Assembly (NCBI RefSeq): GCF_026151205.1
Contig: NC_087080.1
Span: 13,153,337-13,217,336, forward strand
From: Bolinopsis microptera
Lineage: Eukaryota > Ctenophora > Tentaculata > Lobata > Bolinopsidae
Direction of reading: 5' to 3'
DNA length: 64,000 nt
Shown: piece after piece, positions 1-11,500 of the stretch
Position numbering within the stretch: the stretch's first letter is position 1
How the letters are laid out: the number at the start of each line of letters is the position of its first letter
The notes under the pieces: model-generated
Seen by the model: the letters and a program-made list of their open reading frames with translations, nothing else
The model's database searches: none
Told to the model about the DNA's origin: nothing
Translations under genes and position numbers: made by a program

Positions 1-199
1 AAGTGATGTATCGTGATTGTTGTTTCCATCTCTGGATATAAGTTAAGTAAGTAAACAAAATTATGACATTAACCATCGATTAAATTTCCAGGATCAATAT
101 ATTAAATGACTATCCGCTTTTTAAACTTAGAATAAGTTTAGAATAAATCACATCGACAAACTCCAAACAGCTGTCACAAAAAGTCTTGCGACTGCGCAC

Positions 200-1096
200 C
201 TCATGAATGTGCAAGACAGTCTGCTGAACGAGAAGTTGAAATCTGTAGCAGTAGAGGCGGGAATTATCACATTAATCAGAGCAGGCACTCCCCATGACAC
301 CGACCAGAGGATAACGTTGTGTCTAAACTTGGGGTGCTCCAGCGGCATGAGCACTACAGCGAGGTACTGCAGGAGGGGTTATGATGAGGGGGAATGGTTT
401 ATAATGAGGGGGGCTAAGGGAGGGGTCTATTAATGAAGTTTCACTGTAGTCTGTAGTTCATTTTTATTTTATTTGTATCGGTATTTGAAAAATTTTTAAA
501 AATGAAGAGAGAGGGAAATATAACCTGGTAAAACTGTGTGGCACATATAAAGCTGATACCGAGCACAACCAAGGTCACGTGAGCATATCCAGTAATCCAG
601 CAAACTGGCTCAGACAAGATCCAGTCACCTCCTGGAGACAGAACCACGATCAGGTTGATGAGGCCGTCCAGGAACAGGGCTAGGCAGTTCTTCAGGACAA
701 TTTGTAGCCAGTACCTTAACAGTTATTGAAAAGATGATGTTTGGTTAAAGCTTTCGTGTATCAAAGAAATGTATCGTGTGTTAGATAAACCGCCATTGTG
801 CCATGTTGCGCTTCAGCGCTTGTGTTACGTTTAAGCACACATCAGCGCTATTATTAGCACCATGTAAACATACAATGTGTCGGAACATTATGATGTAAAG
901 TTATAAATTTATATTATTTAAAACTCTAGTCTCTACTTCAATACCTGTACTTTCCCCCATTTCCTGGAGACGTCTCCTTGACTAAGTTTAGGAGAACAAA
1001 CATCCCCAGCGAGCAGCACAGTCCCCCAGCTGTCAGCACAATAATGAGGTACAGAGAGATAAACCCCGCTGATACCCCACTTCGAGCTTCACTCAT
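200..1096 (-). CDS. Class A (rhodopsin-like) GPCR, 5' three exons, runs off left edge
   Basis: Three exons join in phase on the minus strand: 1096-945, 714-525 and 366 to about 200. Exon 1 starts at ATG 1096 (MSEARSG) and encodes TM1 (about GFISLYLIIVLTAGG). It is spliced AG|GTAT into exon 2, which carries TM2 (CLALFLDGLINLIVVL) and TM3 (CWITGYAHVTLVVLGISF). Exon 3 begins right after a CTGCAG acceptor with YLAVVLMPLEHPKF, the usual TM3/second-loop signature, then TM4 (NVILWSVSWGVPALINVII). The classical DRY is replaced by FYQ-Y at the exon 2/3 junction. A donor (ATGAG|GTGCGC) ends exon 3 at 200; TM5-TM7 lie outside the window. An upstream in-frame ATG at 1234 is possible but adds a hydrophilic leader of unlikely value. 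Ligand unknown. Confidence 0.72.
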
Positions 1097-1980
1097 CTTC
1101 ACAACATGGCAGTGATATGGGAGACGAAGTGGTTGAGTTGGAGTTTGGTTTTTTTTCTGAGTGTTATTCCCGAGTTGTAACTTCTTGGAAGCGATACAAT
1201 CAAAATAGAAGCAGTCGTTAAAAGAAGTGCACAAGTAACGGTGATATACACAAGTCTATCAGATAACTGAGAAAGTGATGTATTGCTGCTCCCCTGATAT
1301 GATTAACAAAACACATTCTCTCAGTGTCACCATGGCAACCGTGCGTAACGAGGATAAGATGGACAAGTCACAATATTGTTATGAGCCGCAACCATTGAAC
1401 TAATTTGTAGCCTAATCTTCATCGTCGTCAGTCTTATATATCTGTCAGAGGGGATTTGCTCAGCCTGTAAATCGGCTTGTATACAATTTGGCTAACAACC
1501 ACAACAGCTTCAATTGAAATATAATACTTTAGATTTTGGGTGATAGTATATAGACTATAGAGGCTCATGTTACATCAAATTCAACATTAGCGTTGTAAAT
1601 TGTGAAAGCAAGACGATTGAATGTGAAATATTAAAATAATAACAATACATAAATACTAAATAGTTCATATAATAGTTTTTCTTTCACAAGATGGTTTTAT
1701 TGGTTTTTATTAGTTAGGGAAAAGTCTTCGCCACAATATAATTTTTAACCATTCGATCCAGTTTAAACTTTTGACCCTCAGTACAGATATTATGATTATG
1801 TTTTGTAAATGATTTAAGAAATCCTATAATAGGATTGCGGGGATCTTTCTTTACATAGATCTGATCGACCGATCACAAAATTGTAGGCCAACTCAAAGAG
1901 CAATCTTCTTCTAGAATCACTATTAAACATAATCAATCAGAACCGTTACCGGTTATACCCAAATAAGGGCTGAAAAGAAA
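1097..1980. other. Intergenic DNA with a duplicated flank
   Basis: No gene is visible. Bases about 1510-1745 resemble, in the same orientation, two separated stretches at about 3895-3975 and 4545-4665. Shared landmarks are GCTTCAATTGAA, GAGGCTC.GGTTACAT and TTGTAAATTGTGAAAGCAAG. This is a diverged segmental duplication. In the 4-kb copy the small secreted-protein gene lies between the two matching stretches. Confidence 0.5.
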
Positions 1981-3219
1981 TCAGCTATGTAGAGGTAATG
2001 GAAAATCGGGATGAGTAAAGTTACTATAGTTCAACAGAGCAAAGTCGGCTTTATAAATATGGTAGAGCTTATCCGTAACCTCTGAGCCCAAGTCCTTGAG
2101 CCACTGTTTGGCGAACAGAGTGGATTTCTGGAAACGAGGATCGGATGATTTGTCGTAGGATCCCAGGAGGGGAGTATCAGTCGCGTTTATCCTACTCCAA
2201 ACCTCTTGGCTGAGTCGAGTGGAATGTTCGAGAGGAACAATTAAGTCATACATCACGTGGGGGGTGCAAAGTGTTACGGTTTGACGGGCGAAATGTGCAT
2301 CACATCTGTAACCCTCCTTCTTAATCAGATACTGGGCAAACTCTGCGAATGTTGGGTAAAGTTTTTCAACCAGTACTGGATCTGTTATACCTCTCATTTC
2401 CCGGATAATGTGCATCCCAATACCTCTGAAACTACCTCCTTGTGTGATTTCATTTGATAACTTGTCTCGAAATCCGGAAACCATCCTTGTCCACGGATTA
2501 CGGACAACTACAAAACTGAATGCGTTCTCTAACTCTGTTTTTGTAACACGATTGTCATCCAGCATTTGTTTAATCCTACGATTTTTAGACATACGGCCGT
2601 GCACAAAAGCGACCCTGGAGGGGTCGATCTCTCTATCCATCAGTTCCCCCTCCGCTTCTAGCAAAGAAATTATCCAATTGGAACACCCCGTTTTAGGCGT
2701 TCCCGTAAAAATTGTGTTTATTTTTGGGAAAAAGTATGTTCTGATCGAGCACAGTTCCCAATGATTAGGAGGATCGTATCGGACGTTTAACAATGCCATG
2801 CTTTTGCTGAACTGAGCATGAGCCCACTCTTGGGACGGGGGTTCCAGGTTCAAGCTATCATCAGAGGGAGGACTGCCGGTTGAATAACTACTGGTTGAGG
2901 GACTGGTTGTTGAACTTGAAGAACTCGTGGTTGAATAACTGATGGTAGAAGAACTGCTGGCTGGATAACTGCTGGTTGTAGGTGTGCTGGTTGTACGGTT
3001 ATTGCTGTCTTCATAAATTGTATTATTCTTTGCTATCAAGTCCTCGTCTGGTGAAGTTATGTCCTGACTCCACGTTTCTACCACAAGACCCACCGACAAA
3101 TCCACGTTTGACTCTTTGATAAGACAAAAGAAGGCAATGACAGTTACAGAGATTATCAAAAGGACAAAAGTTTCCTTTTTGTGGTTAGCGAAAGCTTCTC
3201 GGACATCAAATTTCATCAT
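1981..3219 (-). CDS. Golgi carbohydrate sulfotransferase (HNK-1ST/CHST8-14 family, Sulfotransfer_2)
   Basis: A single-exon 412-residue protein. It is predicted to move sulfate from PAPS to a sugar on glycoproteins or proteoglycans in the Golgi lumen. It has type II topology: short basic cytosolic tail, signal anchor at about residues 17-34 (FVLLIISVTVIAFFCLI), a Ser/Thr-rich stem at about 73-117 made of imperfect TTSSYS/STSSYS repeats, then the catalytic domain. The 5'-phosphosulfate loop is seen at 173-183 (GTPKTGCSNWI, the family PKVGCTNWK motif) and the 3'-phosphate motif at 237-253 (VVVRNPWTRMVSGFRDK). Length is normal for the family. Several NxT/S sites (NNT, NRT, NAT) fit luminal glycosylation. 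The second ATG follows directly, so the start could be either Met. The acceptor sugar cannot be told from sequence. Confidence 0.9.
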   Translation of the reverse strand: MMKFDVREAFANHKKETFVLLIISVTVIAFFCLIKESNVDLSVGLVVETWSQDITSPDEDLIAKNNTIYEDSNNRTTSTPTTSSYPASSSSTISYSTTSSSSSTTSPSTSSYSTGSPPSDDSLNLEPPSQEWAHAQFSKSMALLNVRYDPPNHWELCSIRTYFFPKINTIFTGTPKTGCSNWIISLLEAEGELMDREIDPSRVAFVHGRMSKNRRIKQMLDDNRVTKTELENAFSFVVVRNPWTRMVSGFRDKLSNEITQGGSFRGIGMHIIREMRGITDPVLVEKLYPTFAEFAQYLIKKEGYRCDAHFARQTVTLCTPHVMYDLIVPLEHSTRLSQEVWSRINATDTPLLGSYDKSSDPRFQKSTLFAKQWLKDLGSEVTDKLYHIYKADFALLNYSNFTHPDFPLPLHS

Positions 3220-4134
3220 TATGCCTTGGGATTAAGGAATTAGGGAATCAAAGTGTACCTTAAGAAGGGAATATCTAGTCTAACATAAATAAACAGTCAC
3301 ATTTGTGACTTCAACCATATATATGCTTATATGGTTGAAGATTTAACAGGTCGGTATTTTAAGATTAAACCAAATTAGGCTTGAAGTCATAGGAAAAATC
3401 AAATAATTTAAATATTTAAATCAAATAATTTAAGTATCTAATCATTATATTAAAATTCAGACACTCAACGAGTCAGAAGAGAACAAGCAGCTCAAATAAT
3501 TAAATTCAGTCAACTAATAGCACAAGTAGCTTGGATAATTAAAGTTGGTCATCTGAAAATTGTACTCAGCTTTTTGTACAAATTGGAGCTTTTCCACTCA
3601 TTTCGATGAGACTCGCCTTACACACACAATATGTGATGTTAGGTAGATCCGTTTATTGTCAATGTAATTGTATAGTTTAAAGGTACTGAAGAAAGGATTT
3701 ACCGCATGGCACCCCAATATGATGTTAGAAACGTGATAATGTAAGTCACCTAGAGAACTCAGGTACCTGCAGTTGTAGGTTTATAACCTACCAAGACGTG
3801 CGCCGAGTTGGACTCGTCGACGGTCCTAATATATTTGGAACAAATATTTTACGAGTATCACCCGTTATATTATTAACCTTGCAGCCACTCGGAGCTTCAA
3901 TTGAAGTAGAATACTTTAAGTGCAATACTTTTTATCATTGTGAGGCTCGGGTTACATGGAATTCCATATTTGCGATGACAATTAAAACACAGCTTAAACT
4001 CTTCTAGAGGAAATTCTCGATCAAATTTTTTCAAGCGCAGTGGATTATCAAAAGATCATTAGCTGTTTATTCCACCCTGACACAAAGCTCGAAATAAACG
4101 CAAAAGTAAACATATTAACAGTAGGATTGTCAAA
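3220..4134. other. Intergenic AT-rich DNA
   Basis: No gene is recognised. There is a short inverted repeat at 3312-3337 (CAACCATATA, 6-base loop, TATATGGTTG) and a run of AAATAATTTAA-like words at 3400-3545. Open frames on the plus strand here have no recognisable domain. Confidence 0.4.
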
Positions 4135-4525
4135 TCATCCTGCAATAACTTCAATATCCCCCGTTTCAAAAGATGATGTTCCAAGAGGCTCCTCGGCTTT
4201 TGGCTCGATGAAATCATCGTTCACTAGCTCTGCACCTTAAGTATTGTACTAAAATTAGTTTCAAAATAATGTCAATTGTACTAGAGCAGTCCATAAATAA
4301 TTTGAGGAGCACTCTATTCCTATCTTCATCGCACTGAATCCCTAAAACTTTAACGTTTTCAATCACACACAATTCATATTGACATGTTTGCACAATGAAA
4401 AAGGGCAATTTACAGAACTTACCTTCTGGTATTTCCATGATGAATTCATCGTCAGGTAATTCAGATGCGGATACCACACAAGCAACTACAAGCAAAGATA
4501 GGACAATCACAAACAACCTCATCAT
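4135..4525 (-). CDS. Small secreted acidic protein, two exons
   Basis: Exon 1 (4525-4423) encodes a clear signal peptide (MMRLFVIVLSLLVVACVVSA) and then SELPDDEFIMEIPEG, and ends at a consensus donor AG|GTAAGT. Exon 2 (4235-4135) follows a TTAAG acceptor in matching phase and encodes AELVNDDFIEPKAEEPLG and a short tail to TGA, for 67 residues in all. The mature part is about 48 residues, strongly acidic and without cysteines. It has two related acidic blocks (DDEFIMEIPEG and NDDFIEPKAEEPLG), one per exon. There are no dibasic sites, so a classical neuropeptide precursor is not supported. An alternative acceptor 19 bases upstream would give a short different tail. Family not recognised. The gene is on the same strand as AGL and just downstream of its last visible exon. 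Confidence 0.6.
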
Positions 4526-4870
4526 ACGAAGTTAAACGAAATACTTTGTAAATTGTGAAAGCAAGACGATTAAACGTTAAATATCAAAATAATTATAATA
4601 CATAACTAGAACTAGTGTATAGTTTTCCTTTTTACAAGGTGGTTAACAAAAAGTCTTCACCAGAATATAACACACATAACACCGACACGAACAGGGATTA
4701 TATTTCAACTTAATCCGCGGCGCGCGGGATTGTTATGAAAATAACTCCGATTTAGGTAGCACGAGGGGTTCAGTAGTGCAACGTTGCATGTTGGCGCCCC
4801 TCGTGCCCACAGCGCCCCTCTTTTGGTGTTCCCTCGCTTCTTAAACTAAATGGGTAAAATTGGAACTTAC

Positions 4871-5520
4871 CAACTAGTCCAGCGTAGGTGAGTTTACCGT
4901 ATCCAGGAATATCGTAAACCCCTCCACACCCGTCCACCCTTTCCTCCTCATCACACCTGTACAGAATGTAGTTCAGATCGTACAGATCCAGACTCGAACA
5001 CACGATGTCCAGCTCCTGCGGGGAAGAAGAAGGATAAACTTTATATCTTCTTTTGTTATGCGTGAAAACTATGTATATTGTATGTATATGAAAACTGGAT
5101 GTAAACTGAAAGTAAACACTAAAATAAATGTATGTTTCTCAGTAAACTAACCATAGCAAATGTATGCTTATCAAGGACATAGGAGTTGAAGTAGTTTAGA
5201 GCATGCTGGGCGAGTTTGCCAGGGTGAACAAGTATAGCTACCACACATCCTGTATATGAAGGAGAAACGAGATGATAAGTGCTAAATCATTGCTATACAA
5301 TCTAACTTTGTATCTTTTATTTCTCCTGCATTATTCAATTGGATAAAACTAATGAAAATTAAATTAGTAAATCGAATAAGCTAATTATTAACACAAATTA
5401 GTTAATGCGCGGAACTGCCTACCTGGTGAGAGTACGAAAGAGAGTTCAAGTTTTTCCTCGCTTCTTGAGACTTTAACCATGTTGCTGGACTCGGGGTTCT
5501 CTCTAACGTTAACCTCTACC
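4871..5520 (-). CDS. AGL: AGL exons of the central linker region (three exons)
   Basis: Exon 5520-5423 encodes [19 protein letters not shown] and on to SFVLSPG. It aligns with the conserved DITVEIRE...ENLSPGSVI stretch of animal AGL. Exon 5249-5152 continues [18 protein letters not shown]. Exon 5015-4871 carries [16 protein letters not shown], then the [17 protein letters not shown] signature (LAELNQILYRCESEE...CYDIPNWSALKYAGL in vertebrates). Phases are 1/0/1 across the junctions. These exons are separated from the preceding AGL exon by an 8.9-kb intron that hosts a GPCR gene, a satellite and a foldback element. Introns here are otherwise about 140-170 bases. Confidence 0.85.
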
Positions 5521-8500
5521 CTGGAGAATAGTTAAAATAATAAAATAGTAAAACTAAATATAATATACCTTTATTCCACAGGCAAGCTTGTTGATTTCAT
5601 TTATTTAAGGCTTAATTACACTAATTGGCTAATTGGTATTCGTGTTCTCAACGTTTTTAATGGTTATTGGCTTATCAATGTGAATATTATGTTACACTGT
5701 CAAAGACTACTGAGAGGATGCATAAAATGGGGCACCGCAAAACAACTCATGGAATCCCCTACAAATTGTGGAAAATATCTTAAAAAGATTCAGTCGCCAA
5801 GACGAATTGTAGGTGTCGCGCGATAAGGATTTTTACTTTCGTGATAATGTTTACATTTATGAGAATTTTATCATTATATAGGAATCTCGCCAGATAATTG
5901 AACATTCCTTATTCCATGAAGATGTGTCGCAATTTAATTCTATGGACTAATGGACTATTATCTGTTAACAATTTCATCCATTTGTCAACTCTTTTCATTG
6001 ATAAGTAGTCAAGGAATTTCATCTTATGGCTTTTGATTTGATTGGTTTTACTGAAAATTTCATGTGTAAATCTCATTTGATAAGTGGAATAAATAAATCA
6101 TCCTTTGGTAAGTTATTCAATAACATGTATCACTACTGTAGATTAGTATTAGTATCACTGTAGAATCAAGATATTCGAGAATAAGTTTGGTGATTAGCAT
6201 TTAGCGCGTGGACGAAAAAATAAATAAAAACTCGGTATTCGTCAGCATCGCACAGGAATTATCTACAAAAGTTTACGCCCATGACAAGTCTGCTCACATG
6301 ATCATTATCTCTGTAAGATTTAATGTTTGCCTCGTACTGTGATCCTCCGGGTTGGTGCTGGTTCAACTGCTGAGCGTCCCAAACTTCTCAGAACCATTCC
6401 CCTGAACTTCTTGAATCGTACTGCATATATAATAGGGTTGAAGAGGACCTTAAGGGCTGTGAAGAGGAACTGGCTGACCACAACACGGTACCAATACAGT
6501 ACTGGGTTCTGTTTTAAAAGGGTTTCCAACTCTAACCAATCAGCAGTGTCCAAGAAGAGCTGGAGGATGAGCAAGACAAAACAGGGCAAGTTACAAACAA
6601 GAAATACTGATGTAAATAAAGTTATCGTGACTGTCTCTTCCCGCGTGTCCTTCTCCCTGTGGTTCTTCTCTCCAGCTAACAGCACCACTGAAATCACCAT
6701 GAAGCATACGAAGATAACCACAACCATCACCAGTGTTAACACAGGAAGGAGAAGGAGATAGTACACCCAGCTGTCACCTGGAGGAGCTACACCAGGTACC
6801 ACAGTACAACTGCTATCATATGATCTGTACCTGAACTCCACCTCACCTGACCACGTGCACACAAACTGAACCGCTAGCAGCACTCCACCAAACAAGATAC
6901 CCACCTTTATAACTGACAGCTTGTTGATCTTGTAGTGGGGGAGAAGCAGGGTGAGACACCGCGTTATTATTATCATCAGGACGCTGAACACGGAGACACG
7001 TTGAGAGAAGTAGAAGAGTATAGTCCAGATACCACAGAAGATGTGGCTGTTAAAAAGAGTTGGGGATCGTGTGTTAAAGAGGGATAGAGCCACGGGAAAG
7101 AGAATACAAGATAAGCAGATATCTGTAACACTGACGATAATGAGCAGAGTCAGATAGAGGGACTTGTTTCTGTTTTGACAGAAGTAGGTGAAGGCGGATA
7201 GATTTCCAGCCAGCCCTGCCAGCAAGCAGATCGTGATAATTGTTCCGATGATAATGTCAACTGTTGCGTCAAAAGAGTGACTGGTATTTTCACTGGTATG
7301 GAGGCATGTTATATAGACCACGTGCCTGGGAACACTCATTCTCTCCTCTGTTGAGCTGTCACACATATCTCCGAACACTCAATCTCTAACAGGGTTAATT
7401 AATTAATTAATTAATTATTTAATTCATGCTAGTGGAGTATATTTAGAGACATTAATAAATTAAGATAAATCCTCAAATATAAAGTACAAATAACAATTAA
7501 TACAGTTTTTTTTAAATATAGATAGTCAACTGTGAACTGCAAATTATCTTGAAGATAACACTTCTGTGTCGCAGAATTACACAAAATTAGCATGTGAAAC
7601 TATCAGACAAATAACTTTGCAACAATAAACAAAGTGTTTCGAACATGTGTATTGTGTAGTCAAACAACGAGAGATGCTAACTTACACATGGAAACGAGGT
7701 ATCTCGAGGCGACCCGCTTCTGACCTGCTTGAGTCACGAGCGGGTCACATTATCGTTTTCATGTGTTATACATGACTATAACCATCAATCTTAAGATTGT
7801 ACACTGGATTATATTGGGGCGACAGAGCTGCATAGTGCATCATTACTGACTTGTCGATTTCATATCAAATGTCAGCTACCGCTCATCACAGAGATGCTAA
7901 TTTAAAGCAAAACACATTGTTATCACACGAGGGAGAGGATGACAATACAATATATTGTTAATACACAATTACACTGTTACATCTGGACTATTACCATCAA
8001 TTATCATCTATCATAGATCACAACGTAAAGCTAGGAAAACATAATTGTGATCTTTAGGAGTTGGGGTTAGTTACACCTGCACGAGGAATGTTCCTTGTTG
8101 TGTTTGAAGGTACGGAATCACTCAGGTATGCGAATATTAATTTGTAACATGCCGTGGGAACACGTTAAACTCATTAAATAAGTTAAAAAGGGTAAATTCT
8201 TTGCGTTTACGAGTACATGTTCGGTATCTGTACCAAACTGTGTTACTTTATAAAGTAAGACAGAATAAACAGTTACAACTTACAAGCTTTCGGGAATGAG
8301 AGCTTGTTCATGTTGTAGCGCGGGGAAAACAGGTCCTATTATTATTATTGAATAAGTGCAAAAGAACATTTATAACATTTAAAGAAAATATTTTAGAATA
8401 TTTTTTTTTCCGGACACGACATTAGCTATGCGAAGGAACAAAGTACTATGATGTCTCTATTTCAGTTTACTAAACTTTTCTTATATTGGTTATGAAATAC

Positions 8501-11500
8501 TATAGTTCTGTATTGTACTTAAATTTCAGTAGAACTACGGATCAAGTTCCCCGGACCAGTTTATCTCCAAACACAGAATGACAGAATGGTTGTCGGAAGT
8601 AAATAAAGCTCATACGCCTTCTCGTAGATCAAAGTATTGAATAAAAAACGCTGTATCCTGAAAAATATTGCTTTTATAAACTATGAGAAAGTTTGGGAAC
8701 AAGTTAAACGCATACCTCTTAATAAGACAAGATATATATAGGACCAGACTCATGATTAGTGAAGCCCACTGCCCAGGTAGTCTCAGTCTTAATGTAAAAT
8801 TGTAGCTGCTTGGCTGCATCAAAGCAGCTATTAACTTATTAAATAAACTCGATGTATGCCATAGGATCAAAGCATGTTGTTGCAGATCAAAGTATCAAAT
8901 ATATAAATATACAAATAAATAGCAAAGGCGTACGGGGCTTTTGCAGAAGAGTAGCTAAGGACTTAGAAAAGTAATAATAGGTGTTTAAGTGATAGCTTTG
9001 GGTAGTAATAGATTTAATATAAGATATTGGGGGGAAGGGAGCTAATTATAAATAAATAATTGCATAATAAGGACATGTAGAATATTTAGTATAATATTTA
9101 TTTAAAGATGTAGAATATTTACTTTTCCGGAGACAAGCCAACACGTGGTACTACTGACTAGATGAAGTAACAAAGGACAGTGATGTCTCTATTGAAGTTC
9201 ACTGAAGATGATAAACTATGATTGTTATATCCAGTACACGTTGGGGAGCTTTTCTTAAAACCCGGCTCCTATAATCTCCCGCACTGTAATATAAGGCATA
9301 TTCAACATACCATGCTTCCGAGCCAAGCACTGGCAATTACGCGTGCAATAACGTGCGAGGTCCGGTACAGTGGGAGTTCTTTATTTTTACTGTCAATCTG
9401 ATATATTTTTAGAAATTAACTACACTAAGAGTAACTCTCCAGGCTGGCAGAAGATTATAACTACAACAAAGTTGAGTGCAGAAGGATGTAACTATAACAA
9501 GACAGGAGCCAATACCACTACAGATAAGTCACGTGATACATACCATTACCAGCATACCTAGATGATTACTAAGAAGAGACTCTTACCTACTACAAACCGA
9601 TAATATCTTCATTGTGGTGCGGCTACTTACTCGGTCATGTCATTATCTGTACTGTTAATTATCTGAAGATGACAGTTGCTTGGCAACAGGTTTATGAAAA
9701 TGACTAAGCGAGCAAGAACTGATTACATGAATAATGATTGGGCCGAATTTAATTAGTTTTCGCGTATTTTTGGTAAATCGTTATGCAAATTAATATCAAT
9801 TAAAAGTCAATTCGATCTTTTAATGTATAATCGGCGAATGAACTGGACTCAAACTCTACTTATGAGAAATCAACAGACTATTGAGTATTAACAGCAGCAC
9901 TATATTATCTAGATGCGCCTACTAAAGTACTACTAAGTAAGGTATCAGAAATCTCCTATGTTGCCCGATACAACTTATGAATAAGATTGAGCTGTTCTGA
10001 GATGATATATGTTGATTGTCTGATACAAAACTAAGGACCTTGCGATAAAAAGATCGCTCAATATAATCACGCGTAAATTTGAAATTTGGGATGAGGTATG
10101 GAGTAAACCTAATTAATCACTGAATATCAAGAAAATTTTGTAATACTCGGTGTTTCTTACCACGATTCATTATGAAAATTCAGCAATAGGTCGTGAAACA
10201 TTGACAAATATTATGAGAATTCGCATAATATGCGATTTTTAATAAAATCACCAGTTTCTGTTACCAAGGACAGTTTTGAGCGCAAATTATATTGAAATTC
10301 TTACTCAAGGTTTACACAAATACAGACCAGGTGGTGATATAAAGTTTTCGCATCAAAATAGCAATGGGAGCAAAGTCTTTTTGGCCCTCTTTTTTGATAT
10401 GTAATTTGTCGACCGGACAAAAATGACATATTATAACAAAACTTAGAACAAAAAAGACAAACAAAAGTGAAATGCTCAAATAATGAACAAATCCTTCCAG
10501 CTAACATGTCATTTTACTCAAAATGTGTTATTTATATCACTATTATTTATACGTACACTGTCAAATGAAAGGTGTTACTAGTTTGACTTTTAAACACACT
10601 TGATATAACAGTGCCAATGTTAAGGTTAAGCTCGGATCTTAAGATTTCTAGTTCAGCTAGTGGGTCATGTTCAATTTTAGCCTGTTGAATTGTTAAAATT
10701 GCGATCAATTTTGCACTAAAAATAGGACAGCAAAATCCGAAAACTACCATGCCGATTTAAATACGAATAATATAAGTCATGCGAGTACTCGGTTGAATTC
10801 TAATTTCTATTGGGTCCTGTTTGATTTGGTTCCTTCCGATTGGTTCCCATAAATACGATTAAATGCGACTTTTTGGGTGGGCAGTTAAGGGAAGTTCAGG
10901 TTAAAATCATATGGAGTATGTACTATGTGTCTGACGCTACTTTAAAAGTTAATACGCTTCATATTTAAAAATCATTACAAACATTTGGTTTGCTTCGGTT
11001 GAACAGATTAAATGAAAATCATGGTTATTAGTTGCAAACCTTAAAGGGGGGGGGGGGGGGGGGTTCACCCTGATTTTTTTGTGAAACTTAGTTTCGAGAT
11101 AGCAGTTGACCAACAAACTAGGACCGGTGACCGAACTTTTGAGGGGGTCCCGGACCCCAACCGCCAAACGGTGCCTGCGGGGCAGCCACGCCCATATTTG
11201 ATCCAAATTAGGCCCAATTTAGCCAAATACCCTGAACATGCCCAAAACCCAGATTTTAGGTGCTCTACTTGTAGCTAGTGGTCCCCTGAACTCGTATTTG
11301 AATTTTCATCAAGATTGGACAAAAAATGACTGAGTTATGAGCCAAAAACCATATGACCATATTTGGGCATACGCACCAAATTTGATCGATTTTGGCCCAT
11401 AAATTGGTCAAATATCAATATTTTTGAATGAAACCAACTTTATATGGAAGATAAGCCTATACTACAGATTCTCTATGATTATCAGCTCAATATCTACCTA

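Noticed and set aside
203-433. Plus-strand open frame MNVQDSLLNEKL
   Set aside because: Antisense shadow of GPCR exon 3, which has clear TM content and splice borders on the other strand.
2408-2764. 118-residue plus-strand open frame
   Set aside because: Lies entirely antisense to the sulfotransferase catalytic domain.
6327-6761. 144-residue plus-strand open frame
   Set aside because: Antisense shadow of the nested GPCR gene.
8610-8870. 86-residue minus-strand open frame in the AGL intron
   Set aside because: Hydrophobic but without family motifs, phase-compatible splice sites or similarity to AGL.
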